A stretch of DNA of 54,465 nucleotides from Alphaproteobacteria bacterium (GCA_016869215.1 VGEP01000030.1:1-54465), one strand, 5' to 3'; shown: positions 26,529 to 34,979, numbered from the stretch's first letter. Numbers and translations are program-made. Notes: generated by a model from the letters alone, not told the origin.

Positions 26529-26553
26529 ATTCCAAACAGCCGCAGTTTGGAAT
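26529..26553. promoter_or_regulatory. Inverted repeat upstream of the iron uptake genes
   Basis: ATTCCAAAC at 26529-26537 and GTTTGGAAT at 26545-26553 are perfect complements with a 7-base loop, in an AT-rich gap. It lacks a T-run on the side downstream of the DUF1194 gene, so a terminator is not favoured. It does not match the ICE motif bound by the iron regulator Irr. A regulator site for the iron operon or a small palindromic element are both possible. Confidence 0.5.
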
Positions 26554-26635
26554 GCACTCAAACAACGGGCTTGCTTGTTGACGCAATGGAGGAATCCAGG
26601 ATCGCTGCGCCCGGCGGAATTCCGCGCTGCGGCGT

Positions 26636-27378
26636 TCAGCCGCCCGGCGCCACCGCTTCGGCCGGCCGCGGCGCCTCGGCGATTTCGGCGATCAGCTTCT
26701 TGACGATCGCCTGACCGAACGACTGGAAATTCTCGGCGACGACCACGAACGCGCCGGCCCGCCGATGACGTGGTCGCGGAAATAATTCGGCAGGCCGCCC
26801 GGTGGATTGGTGTGCTGCGGATTCCAGGCCAGCGGACGCTCGCTCAGGATCACCAGCGCGTTGATGGTGACGCCCTTGTTCACGGCGTCGTCGCGCGCGG
26901 CGGTCACGTCACGGCCGGAGTTGTGCGTGCCGTCGGCGGAAATGTCGATCACATGGCGCGGCGCTTCGAACGGCGCGCGCGCCAATTGCGCCATCGCAAA
27001 GTCGATGCCGCCGCTGATCGACGTGCGGTCTGCGAACGAGCGGGGCAGTTCCAGGAGCTTGTCGCCGAACTTTCGCGCCGCTTCCGGGCCGTCGACGATC
27101 GTCCAGTCGATCACCAGCGCCTGGTTGCCGGCGCCCGACCACTCGACGAAGCACATGGCGATGCGGCGGTGGCGGCCGGAGGTGACGGCGTCCAGCACCT
27201 TCGGGTCGGCGATCGCGGCGGCGTAACCCTCGCGCTGAAGCTGGAACTTGGAATGGTCGACGCTTCGCGAAACGTCGGCTGAGAGAACCAGGAGGAGGTC
27301 GACCCGTTCGGCCGCGCGCGCCGTTCCAGGCAGCAGCAGCGCCACCAGAACCGGCAGCAGACGCAGGACGGCGGCCAT
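26636..27378 (-). pseudogene. DUF1194 (VWA-like) secreted protein, frameshifted near 3' end
   Basis: The start at 27378 is chosen because GGAGGG lies 9 bp upstream. A signal peptide ends ...GTARA. VDLLLVLSADVSRSVD is the family's von Willebrand A-like opening, followed by RRIAMCFVEWSG and HVIDISADGTHNSGRD. The reading frame is lost at IGGP: restoring one G in CCGGCG at about 26755-26758 gives GGPGAFVVVAENFQSFGQAI and a natural C-terminus ending at 26636. The family's function is unknown. All but the last 40 or so residues are in frame, so this is recent damage or a sequencing error. Confidence 0.82.
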
Positions 27379-27519
27379 CGCGCGAATCCCTCCACGGGGC
27401 GGCGCGGCCAATCTAGCCGGATTCGGGCGTTGGCGTCACCGCGGAGGCGGGCGTCCGGCCATGCGCTACCGCGGCGGCTGGGTTGCCGCCGCGCAGCCGG
27501 GAACCCGCGGCGCCGTAGC

Positions 27520-28380
27520 CTAGGCCACCTGCGACTTCGGCGCTTCCGCTGCACGCCGCATCAGGTCGACGAACACGCGGGCGATGTCCGGCTCGTGCGG
27601 CGCCCAGTCCGGATAGGGGATGAGCGGAACTTCCTGATCCTGGATCGGCAGCTGGTACAGCAGGCAGCCCGGGATTTTCGAGGCAGCAATGCGCCCGTTG
27701 GCGGAGGCGTGGGTCTGGTCGTTGCCCGGAATGACGACGGTCGGAACCGAAATCGAGGCAAGGTCGGCCTCGGTCATGCCGAACACTTCGAGCTTGGTGG
27801 AGGCGATGAACTGGTCCTGCCAGTTGGACATAACCTTGATGTAGTCCTTCGGGTCCATCGCCATCAGGCGGTCCTTCGTGGCCGGATTGGCGGCGATGCG
27901 CTCCTGATACTGCTCGGTGGCGCAAACTGCTGCCATGCCGCCCTGCTGCGCGGCCTTGATGAACTGGCCGTAGTAGTTCTCCGGCAGGCGGGCAGCGGCG
28001 AAGGCGCCGCCGGTGACGCGCATCAGGAGCAGGCCGCGCACGTCGTCGCGGAAGCGGATGTAGAAGCGCATCGCGGTGCGTGCGCCGGCCGACGAGCCGC
28101 CGACGAAGGCGGGGAGCGCGCCGAGCTGCTTGAGCAGATCGTGCAGGTCGTCGAGCCAAAGCGTTTCCTCGGCCACGTCGCCTTCGATCAGGACGTCGGA
28201 GCGGCCGGTGTTGCGGCGGTCGTGCAGGACGACGCGGTAGCCTTCGCCGGCGAGCCGCTTGGCGAGCGGAACGAACTCGTCGTGTCCGCGCCGGCCGCCG
28301 GTGATCAGCGCCACCCACGGGCCGCGATCCCCGATGACCTGATAGAAGATGTTCACTCCCCGGACCTTGGCGACGGGCAT
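27520..28380 (-). CDS. Alpha/beta hydrolase
   Basis: 286 residues from the ATG at 28380, preceded by GAGG. The nucleophile elbow GGSSAG places the catalytic Ser at residue 97, and the HDRRNTGRSD stretch near 53-62 is typical of epoxide hydrolase/haloperoxidase-like enzymes. A His near the end (WAPHEPDIARVF) could complete the triad. Substrate is unknown. Its neighbours are the DUF1194 gene and the histidine kinase, which do not hint at a pathway. Confidence 0.82.
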   Translation of the reverse strand: MPVAKVRGVNIFYQVIGDRGPWVALITGGRRGHDEFVPLAKRLAGEGYRVVLHDRRNTGRSDVLIEGDVAEETLWLDDLHDLLKQLGALPAFVGGSSAGARTAMRFYIRFRDDVRGLLLMRVTGGAFAAARLPENYYGQFIKAAQQGGMAAVCATEQYQERIAANPATKDRLMAMDPKDYIKVMSNWQDQFIASTKLEVFGMTEADLASISVPTVVIPGNDQTHASANGRIAASKIPGCLLYQLPIQDQEVPLIPYPDWAPHEPDIARVFVDLMRRAAEAPKSQVA

Positions 28381-28485
28381 GGCGTTCCTCACACTTTGCG
28401 CGCGCGGGTTCGTCCCGCGTGCCGGTTCGCCATCATAGACGGATAGCCGGGGGATGTCAGCGAGGGGTGCGTCGCGGGAATTCGG

Positions 28486-31400
28486 CTACTCGGCCGCGAC
28501 CCGCGCGGCGTGGAACGCCACTTCGACCAGCGTGCCGGCGTTGACCGCGCTCTTGATGCGGAAGCTCGCGCGGTTGGCCTCCGCCAGTGCCTTGGTCAGC
28601 GGCAGGCCGAGGCCGGTTCCGCCCTTATTCCAGCGCGCGGTGGTGGCCAGTTGCCGGAACGGCTCCAGCGCCACCGCGATGTCCTGCTCCGACATGCCGA
28701 TGCCGGTGTCGCGCACGCGCAGCACCACCTCGCCGCGGTCGCCCGGCGCAGTCGACACGATCACCTGCCCGCCGGGCTCGGTGAACTTGATCGAGTTGGA
28801 GAGCAGGTTGAGCACGATCTGCTTGACCGAACGCATGTCGGCCACGACCGGCTGCAGCGACGGCGACAGCGAGGTGCGCACGATGATGCGCTCGCGATTG
28901 GCCTGCGCCTGCATCAGCCCGACGCATTGCTGGGTGATGTCGTTGAGGTCGACATTGGAGAAGTCCAGTTCGAGCCGGCCGGCCTCGATCTTGGACAGGT
29001 CGAGCAGGTCGTTGAGCAGCGAGACCAGGTGGCCGCCGGAGGCGTGGATGTCCTTGAGGTACTGCTTGTAGCGCTCGTTGCCGACCGGGCCGAAGCGCTC
29101 CTGCATCATCACCTCGGAGAACCCGATGATGGCGTTCAGCGGCGTGCGGATCTCGTGGCTCACCTTGGCGAGGAATTCCGATTTCGCGAGCGAGGCCTGC
29201 TCGGCCGTGCGCTTGGCGGCGCGCAGTTCGCTCTCGGAGGTCTTCCAGGGCGTGATGTCGCGGAACACCGCGCACAGCCGGTCGGGACGCTCGGCGATCC
29301 GGCCGACGGTCATGAACAAAGCGATGTCGCTGCCGGTGCGGGTGCGGCCGTTCACGTCGGAGCCGCCGTTCAGCACGGAGCCGACGCCGCCTTCGTTGAC
29401 GCGCGCGACATAGTCGAGCGCCGCTTGACGGCTGTCCGGCGCGAACAGGCTTTCGAACGGCAGCCCGGCGAGTTCCGGGCCGTCGTAGCCGAACAGCGCC
29501 TCGGCGCCGCGGCTGACGGTCAGGATGCGTCCGTCGCCGCCGAATACCACCGCGCCGTCCGTGGCGGTATCGAGGATGGCGCGCGCTTCCGCGAGATCGG
29601 CCTTGACGTCCTGCAGAGAGGCTTCGAGCGATTTCTCACGCCCGCCGCCGCTCGCGCCTGAGAGCATGAGGACGAGCGCCGATTCACCCTCCCACGGCGA
29701 GGTGAACAGCCGCGCCTCGACCGGAATCTGGTCGCCGCGATTGGTTGCGATGGTGAGCGCCTTGGAGCCGTTGTTCTCGCGCGGCGTGTCGGTGCCAGGC
29801 TCGACGAACAACGCGTCGAGGCCGCCTGCCTCGTCCAACTCGTGCAACTGCCGGTATCCGGTCCAGTCGAGGAAGGCGCGGTTGGCATAGATCAGCTTGT
29901 CGAGGCGGTAGACCAGCACGCCCACAGGCAGACGGTCGAGGATCGGACGATGGTCGCCATTCAGGCCGCGCGTTTCGGCCTGCGGTTCGCGGTGCGGCGG
30001 CTGCGGCCGTTCCGGAGCAAGCGGCGGCGACGGCTCCTCGGCCGCCGGGAGCGCCGTGCCGTCGGGCGGATCGGCGCTGCGCAGCCGTGCGGTCAGCCGG
30101 TCGGCGAGTTCGTTGAACGCTTTGCGTTCGACCGGCGTGAGGGTCGGCGATTTTTCCGGCGCGGCGGAGCGGAACGGTACGACGTTGACGGAGGGCGGAA
30201 CGACGGTCAGCGCGGGCCGCTCGTCGCGGAACATCGGCGGTTCGTGCCGCGCCGGCGGCGGTGCGGCAGGCGGCGCTTCGCCGCCGCGCAGGTGCGCCAG
30301 CGCTGCGAGTTTGGCGATGTCGCGGCAGATGCCGAAGCCGCGATAGCCACGGAAGCTGCGGTCGCGGTCGAACACCGGCAGCCCCGACAGTTCGACCGGC
30401 AGCCGCTCGCCGGTCCCATCGGCCGGGATGGCAACGGTGATGCCGCTCCAGGTGTCGCGCGAGGTGAAAGCGCGCAACACCTGACCCTCGGGATCGATTC
30501 CGAGCGCTGCGGCGATTTTGTCCCATGGACGGCCGAGGACGGACGCGGTCTGCGGTCCGATCAGTGCGACGAATTCTCCGGAATCGAGCGTGAAGCGGCT
30601 GTCGACGTCCATCTGCCAGACGAAGCGCAGCGGCAGCCGCCGTTCGGTGCGCGGCGGCTCCGAAGCCTGCGGCGGCGCGGGTGAAGGCTCGGGCGATCGC
30701 GGCGGCGCTTCCGGCGCGGGCTGTTCCGGCTCGGCGGTCTCAGCGCTTTCGCCCGGCGCTGCGGCAACCGGCGGCTCGCCGCTCAGGTCTTGCGTCAGCT
30801 GGTCCCAGTCGGCGTCGACCGGCGCAACGGCTTGCGGCGGCGTATCCGGAACGGGCTCCGGCGCAACTGCAGGCGGCTCCGCCGGCGCGGGCGGCGGCTC
30901 ATGGGCAACAACCGGGGTTTCCGGCACGTCCGTTGCCGCTGCGGACGGCGCGTCCAGCGTGGCCATCAGCACGGCCGCCGCGTCGGCGCCGATGCGTTCG
31001 AGCACGATGCGGCCCGCGCTGCTGTCGCCTGCGGCGCGGCCCGCGGCGAGAGCTTCGCCGCCGAGCGGTGCCGCACCCAGCGCCGACAACGTGATCGCTC
31101 GGCCGAACTGGATGAGAGCCGACGGTGTTCCGTGCAGCAGCCGGCCGTCGGATGCAAACAGGGCCGCCGGCTCCGTGCAGCCTTCGAGCAGCCGCCGTGC
31201 GGTCTCCTCGATCGTCAGGTCCGGACCGATGCGTTCGGTCGATGCGACCAGGATCGCTGGAGATCCGTCGGCCAGGATCAGCCGCGAGCAGGCGCACAGC
31301 AGCGCGCCGCCGAGGCGGCCGCCGAAGCCGCGCAGGCGTTCGAGTCGCGGTGCGGCGCCGTGCGGCAGCGTGCCGGCGATACGCGCGATCTGGAGCGCGG

Positions 31401-31596
31401 CGGTGCCTTTCGGATCGATGGTCGAGCCCGCGAGCGCCGCGGGAGAGGATGCGTTGAAAATTGCTGCGCCGGCCGGGTTCGCCCAAAGAATGTGCGCGGC
31501 GTCCGCGCTCCAAAGCCAGGCGGGATTGCGGCTTGTGGCGTGCGCCGCCAGCCGTGGATCGGCCAGCAGGACGAGCAGCGACTTGAATTCAACCAT
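28486..31596 (-). CDS. Large PAS histidine kinase, PdhS/DivJ/PleC-like
   Basis: 1036 residues from the ATG at 31596. An N-terminal PAS-like region (about 25-60), long Pro/Ala-rich linkers (about 225-310 and 430-560) and two further PAS domains (near 575 and 690) precede the catalytic core. The H-box SHEIRTPLNAIIGFSEVM has His814; NLLSNSIKF near 930, DTGIGM near 963 and GGTGLGLPL near 992 form the ATPase domain. This core closely resembles the PdhS/PleC/DivJ kinases that phosphorylate DivK and control asymmetric division in Rhizobiales. No transmembrane segment is seen, as for cytoplasmic PdhS. The gene is monocistronic. Confidence 0.9.
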   Translation of the reverse strand: MVEFKSLLVLLADPRLAAHATSRNPAWLWSADAAHILWANPAGAAIFNASSPAALAGSTIDPKGTAALQIARIAGTLPHGAAPRLERLRGFGGRLGGALLCACSRLILADGSPAILVASTERIGPDLTIEETARRLLEGCTEPAALFASDGRLLHGTPSALIQFGRAITLSALGAAPLGGEALAAGRAAGDSSAGRIVLERIGADAAAVLMATLDAPSAAATDVPETPVVAHEPPPAPAEPPAVAPEPVPDTPPQAVAPVDADWDQLTQDLSGEPPVAAAPGESAETAEPEQPAPEAPPRSPEPSPAPPQASEPPRTERRLPLRFVWQMDVDSRFTLDSGEFVALIGPQTASVLGRPWDKIAAALGIDPEGQVLRAFTSRDTWSGITVAIPADGTGERLPVELSGLPVFDRDRSFRGYRGFGICRDIAKLAALAHLRGGEAPPAAPPPARHEPPMFRDERPALTVVPPSVNVVPFRSAAPEKSPTLTPVERKAFNELADRLTARLRSADPPDGTALPAAEEPSPPLAPERPQPPHREPQAETRGLNGDHRPILDRLPVGVLVYRLDKLIYANRAFLDWTGYRQLHELDEAGGLDALFVEPGTDTPRENNGSKALTIATNRGDQIPVEARLFTSPWEGESALVLMLSGASGGGREKSLEASLQDVKADLAEARAILDTATDGAVVFGGDGRILTVSRGAEALFGYDGPELAGLPFESLFAPDSRQAALDYVARVNEGGVGSVLNGGSDVNGRTRTGSDIALFMTVGRIAERPDRLCAVFRDITPWKTSESELRAAKRTAEQASLAKSEFLAKVSHEIRTPLNAIIGFSEVMMQERFGPVGNERYKQYLKDIHASGGHLVSLLNDLLDLSKIEAGRLELDFSNVDLNDITQQCVGLMQAQANRERIIVRTSLSPSLQPVVADMRSVKQIVLNLLSNSIKFTEPGGQVIVSTAPGDRGEVVLRVRDTGIGMSEQDIAVALEPFRQLATTARWNKGGTGLGLPLTKALAEANRASFRIKSAVNAGTLVEVAFHAARVAAE

Positions 31597-31856
31597 TCGT
31601 GCCCGCCCCCGCAAGCCGAGTTATCGGTCTGTTCCGATTGATTGAATTGGTCATAGTCCGCACCTGCGGTGGCGTCCACGCTCGGAAGGCCCGCAAACAC
31701 TGGCGATTGAGCCTAACCTTAATGGGGGAGGGCGACTGCCGCGCGTTGCACACCCGGCCAATGTCGGGCTCCGCAATGGCGGTCCATCCGGCCCGCAGGG
31801 CGCCAACAGAGCGCGCAATCCGCCACCTGACCGGGAACCCGAAAGGCCTCAGGACG

Positions 31857-31919
31857 TTGCAAATACGACGGAATATTGCATCGCAATAATGTGATGTTGC
31901 AATGCAGCATTTCTGTTGC
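31857..31919. promoter_or_regulatory. Periodic TTGC sites upstream of phasin gene
   Basis: TTGC occurs at 31857, 31876, 31897 and 31916, a spacing of 19, 21 and 19 bp. Two copies are part of inverted repeats: TATTGC-ATC-GCAATA at 31874-31888 (perfect) and TGTTGC-AAT-GCAGCA at 31895-31909 (one mismatch), with centres 21 bp apart, or two helical turns. PhaR, the polyhydroxybutyrate-sensing repressor of phasin genes, binds TGC/GCA palindromes in related bacteria. The rest of the 31597-32037 gap holds no gene that I can see. Confidence 0.65.
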
Positions 31920-32037
31920 TATATGGGTGCCATAGCCGCGGACCGGATAACCGCGCGGCCATTGAAACAGTGTCCGGATCGATCGATCGGCGGCAGGTCC
32001 GGGCGCGAGCAGACCGCCACGAAAAAGGATGTTCGCC

Positions 32038-32574
32038 ATGACCGAGGCCACCACCGCTCAGAGCCGGCCGAAATCCAAGGCCGCGATGCCCGACTTCAAC
32101 GTCGAGGCGGAGACCCCGAAGTTCGAGGTGCCGCGCTTCGAAGTTCCGAAGTTCGAGATGCCCAAGTTCGAAATGCCGAAACTGGAAGTGCCGGCTGCGT
32201 TTCGCGAACTGGCTGAAAAGGGCGTGACCCAGGCCAAGGACAACTGGGAAAAGATGAAGGCCGCCACCGAAGAGACCACCGATCTAATCGAGACCAGCTA
32301 TTCGTCCGCGAGCAAGGGCGCGGTCGACTACGGCCGCAAGGTGATCGAGGCCGCGCGCACCAACGCCAACGCGGCGTTCGATTTCGCGGGCAACATGCTG
32401 ACCGCGAAGTCGGTGTCGGAGGCGATCGAGCTGTCCACCGCGCACGCGCGTAAGCAGTTCGACGCTTTGACCGAGCAGACCAAGGAACTCACGGCGCTGG
32501 CGCAGAAGGTCGCCGCCGAGAGCGCCGAGCCGATCAAGAAGAGCATGACCGGCGCGTTCAAGAAGGTCGCCTGA
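32038..32574 (+). CDS. Phasin with pentapeptide-repeat N-terminus
   Basis: 178 residues from the ATG at 32038, with AAAAAGGA about 9 bp upstream; an ATG at 32029 would be too close to that signal. The core (about 55-178) is a helical phasin_2 domain such as coats polyhydroxyalkanoate granules, with typical KMKAATEETTDLIETSYSSA and AYDYGRK-like (VDYGRKVIEAARTNANAAFDF) stretches. Residues 27-51 are five tandem copies of P-[KR]-[FL]-E-[VM], possibly forming an extended amphipathic strand. The upstream TTGC sites and the terminator at 32610-32638 make it a single-gene transcript. Confidence 0.9.
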   Translation: MTEATTAQSRPKSKAAMPDFNVEAETPKFEVPRFEVPKFEMPKFEMPKLEVPAAFRELAEKGVTQAKDNWEKMKAATEETTDLIETSYSSASKGAVDYGRKVIEAARTNANAAFDFAGNMLTAKSVSEAIELSTAHARKQFDALTEQTKELTALAQKVAAESAEPIKKSMTGAFKKVA

Positions 32575-32609
32575 TCGCCGCTTCCTCCCCGACGGCGCCA
32601 TGGCGACGG

Positions 32610-32638
32610 AAAGGCCCGGATCTCAGGTCCGGGCCTTT
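32610..32638 (+). terminator. Intrinsic terminator of the phasin gene
   Basis: AAAGGCCCGGA at 32610-32620 and TCCGGGCCTTT at 32628-32638 form an 11-bp perfect stem with a 7-base loop, continuing into a run of five T. It lies 36 bp beyond the phasin stop. Confidence 0.93.
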
Positions 32639-32729
32639 TTCCTGCCGCGGCGCCCGCGGATATCGGGTCCAGCCGCGCCTTGCCAAGCCCGGTCTTTGCT
32701 CCTAGTTTCCGGCCGCATTGCGACAGTGT

Positions 32730-32806
32730 GCAGCAGTAGCTCAGTTGGTTAGAGCGCTGGTCTGTGGAACCAGAGGTCGGTGGTTCGAGTCCACCCTGCT
32801 GTACCA
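32730..32806 (+). tRNA. tRNA-His(GTG), alphaproteobacterial type
   Basis: A complete 77-base cloverleaf: acceptor GCAGCAG with CTGCTGT (G1-U72 wobble), D-stem GCTC/GAGC, anticodon stem CTGGT/ACCAG with loop CTGTGGA giving anticodon GTG, T-arm GGTGG-TTCGAGT-CCACC, and encoded CCA. The discriminator is A73 and the base before G1 is T, so the almost universal G-1:C73 identity pair of tRNA-His is absent. This is the known exception in most alphaproteobacteria, whose histidyl-tRNA synthetase has adapted to it. Confidence 0.97.
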
Positions 32807-32898
32807 ACGCAATCGCCGCGATCTCCCGCCAGCAACGCCGCATAGTGCCGCGCCGAAACGTCCCGGCGCCGCAACGGCGCGGCCCTGAAATGACACGA

Positions 32899-32927
32899 CC
32901 GCCCCGCGGGGATGTCCCGCGAGGCGG
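32899..32927. terminator. Strong GC hairpin after tRNA-His
   Basis: CCGCCCCGCGGG at 32899-32910 pairs with CCCGCGAGGCGG at 32916-32927 with one C-A mismatch and a 5-base loop. It sits between the convergent tRNA and secreted-protein genes. There is no good T-run in either direction, so it is only a candidate terminator. Confidence 0.45.
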
Positions 32928-32992
32928 CCGGCCGTCGAGCTGTTGCCAGCTGCGGCGATTCTTATGAGCCGCGCATCGTCATCGCGCGCGGA

Positions 32993-33541
32993 TCAGTAAC
33001 GCGACCTTGCGTTCACGTACTTCGGGGCCATGCCGTAGGACTGGATGGCCTTCGGATGGCGCTTGCCGCCGGGGCAATCGCAATCGCGAAGATCGCGCAC
33101 CTGGCCGGGGACTTCACGCTCCTCGACCACGCGCTTGCGCTCGGTGTTGTACTTGTTATCCACGAGGTTCACGACGGTGTTGACGTACTTGTTGTCAACG
33201 TTTCGCTTGTGCAGAACCAGCTCCTTCTCGATGATGGTGTGGTTGTGCTGCACCGTCCCGACGTTGCGGGTTTCGTTCTCGTGGACGATCAGGTGGTTCG
33301 TCTCGATCAGACGCTTCGACGGGACCACGCTCTGGGTCTCGATGACCCGCGAGTGATCGACGTCACGCGTCTTCTTGACGACTTCCTGACTGTCGTAGTG
33401 CTGGCGCGGCTGCGGACACTTGTAGCAGTCGCCGCGGTAGGTCTTACCGCTGTGCTTGTAACCGCCGGCCGAAGCCGGGGTGGCGGCCACTGCGATCGCC
33501 AAAGCGAGCAATGCGCCCATCGACACTGTGAGGCACTTCAT
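32993..33541 (-). CDS. Secreted Val/Thr/His-rich protein of unknown function
   Basis: 182 residues with a clear signal peptide cut after TPASA (residue 25). The mature part holds a Cys pair at 39 and 42 (DCYKCPQP), a central stretch of about 100 residues in which Val, Asn, His and Thr recur at short intervals (for example SRVIETQSVV, HLIVHENETRNV, HTIIEKELVL, KYVNTVVNLVDNKYN), and a second Cys pair at 154 and 156 (DCDCPGG). The alternating hydrophobic and polar pattern suggests repeated beta-strands. I do not recognise a domain. GGGAGCG precedes the start. Confidence 0.72.
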   Translation of the reverse strand: MKCLTVSMGALLALAIAVAATPASAGGYKHSGKTYRGDCYKCPQPRQHYDSQEVVKKTRDVDHSRVIETQSVVPSKRLIETNHLIVHENETRNVGTVQHNHTIIEKELVLHKRNVDNKYVNTVVNLVDNKYNTERKRVVEEREVPGQVRDLRDCDCPGGKRHPKAIQSYGMAPKYVNARSRY

Positions 33542-33570
33542 CTTACGCTCCCTACTATGACGCGGCTCAT

Positions 33571-33609
33571 CCCGCGTGCGGGTGATCGGCTCAGAACCTG
33601 GGCTGAGCC
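33571..33609 (-). promoter_or_regulatory. Structured leader with two hairpins upstream of the secreted-protein gene
   Basis: CCCGC-GT-GCGGG at 33571-33582 and GGCTCAG at 33588-33594 with CTGAGCC at 33603-33609 form two adjacent stems within 30-70 bp of the start at 33541. They would lie in the 5' untranslated RNA. The larger gap to 33860 is otherwise AT-rich and holds DnaA-box-like sites at 33740-33759. Confidence 0.45.
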
Positions 33610-33739
33610 CCCCATTGGCCTCCTCACAGTGGGGTCACCATAGCCGGTGATTTACGGTTTGTTAACCAATCTTTTTAACCACCTAACATTTTGTGATCGT
33701 TGATCTATTTTGGGACACCGCGACTCGCCGTTAAGTCAT

Positions 33740-33759
33740 TTTTCCACAGCTTATCCACA
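33740..33759 (+). other. Tandem DnaA-box-like sites
   Basis: TTTTCCACA at 33740-33748 (one mismatch) and TTATCCACA at 33751-33759 (the perfect consensus) are direct repeats 11 bp apart, beside an AT-rich stretch at about 33648-33710. The gap 33542-33860 contains no gene. Replication-origin context genes are not present, so DnaA regulation of a neighbouring promoter is as likely as an origin. Confidence 0.5.
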
Positions 33760-33860
33760 GGCGGGCGGGCACGTTTTCGCAGCCGCCAAAGCGGTGCGAA
33801 GCCAGCAAAAATCGGCGTTTGCGGACGATCGCCGCCGGGACTTTCAAGCGGCGTTCAGGT

Positions 33861-34841
33861 TCAGTTCTGCGGCTTGATGCCGGCCTTCGCGACCAGCTCC
33901 TTCACGCCCTGAATTTCCGAAACCAGACGCGCGCGCATCTGGTCCGGCGTGCCTGCGACAATTTGGTAGCCGTACTTGCGGGCGGCGTCGCGCGCCTCGG
34001 GCTTCTGCATTGCGGCGCGCACTTCCTTGACCAGCAGCGCGACGATCTCCGGCGGCGTGCCGGCGGGCGCGAACATGGCGTTGAAGGTGTCGGAAACGAA
34101 GCCGGGATACCCGGACTCGATCATGGTCGGCACGTCCGGCAGCGAATACCAGCGCGTGGCGCCGGTCACCGCTAGCGCGTGAACGGTTCCCGCCTTGATC
34201 AGCGGCTCGACCGGCGCGAGCGCGACCGACCCGAGCTGCACCGTGCCCGCGACCAGCGACTGCGTCGCCGGCCCGCCGCCGCGATAGGGGATGTGCTGGA
34301 TGCTGATGCCGGCGCGCAGCTTCAGAAGTTCGCCGGTGAGGTGCGACTTGGTGCCGACGCCGGGCGAGGCGTAGTTGAGCTTGTCCGGCTCGGCCTTCGC
34401 GCGCGCGACCAGGTCGGCGACGGTCTTGATGCCGGAGTCCGGCCGCACGAACAGCACGTTCGGTGCATTCACGATCTCGGAAATCGGTGCGAAGTCCTTC
34501 AGCGGATCGTAGGGCAGGTTGGTGTGCAGGCCCGGATTGACCGCGATCGCGGTCGAGGTGAACAGCAGCGTGTAGCCATCCGGGTTGGCGCGCGCGACAT
34601 AGAACATGCCGGGATTGCCGCCGGCACCGGCGCGGTTCTCGACGATGAAGTTCTGTCCGAGCGACTGCTGCAGGCTCGCCGCCACAATGCGCGCGATAAT
34701 GTCGGTCGGCCCGCCCGCGGGGAACGGCACGACCAGCGTGACGGTGCGGCTGGGATAGGCAGTCTGCGCGGGCGCCTCGCTCGGAACAAAGAGCGCCGCC
34801 AGCGCGACGATTGCCGCCGGCAGAAACGTCAAGCGCACCAT
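33861..34841 (-). CDS. Bug/TctC-family periplasmic solute receptor (3rd of 6)
   Basis: 326 residues from the ATG at 34841, with GGGGGAGG about 6 bp upstream. The signal peptide ends ...EAPAQ and the mature part opens with TAYPSRTVTLVVPFPAGGP. ENRAGAGGNPG and HIPYRGGGPA are the second and third signatures. It is divergent from the gentisate dioxygenase-like gene, 138 bp away, which suggests that its ligand is an aromatic acid or something produced from one. No TctA/TctB subunits are present. Confidence 0.92.
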   Translation of the reverse strand: MVRLTFLPAAIVALAALFVPSEAPAQTAYPSRTVTLVVPFPAGGPTDIIARIVAASLQQSLGQNFIVENRAGAGGNPGMFYVARANPDGYTLLFTSTAIAVNPGLHTNLPYDPLKDFAPISEIVNAPNVLFVRPDSGIKTVADLVARAKAEPDKLNYASPGVGTKSHLTGELLKLRAGISIQHIPYRGGGPATQSLVAGTVQLGSVALAPVEPLIKAGTVHALAVTGATRWYSLPDVPTMIESGYPGFVSDTFNAMFAPAGTPPEIVALLVKEVRAAMQKPEARDAARKYGYQIVAGTPDQMRARLVSEIQGVKELVAKAGIKPQN

Positions 34842-34979
34842 GAACGCCTCCCCCTTAGCTCGCCATGATCGGCGAAGCATGATCGAAAGCCATGATCGCC
34901 GCAACCGATGCGTGCCGCCTCGGCAGGAGGCCGCTTCCGGTGCTATTGTCCGGCCGGGACAACGCCGACGGTGATCCGC

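Noticed and set aside
33662-33678. TTAA-N9-TTAA near the DnaA boxes, possible CtrA site
   Set aside because: The CtrA consensus needs a 7-bp spacer (TTAA-N7-TTAA); here the spacing is 9.
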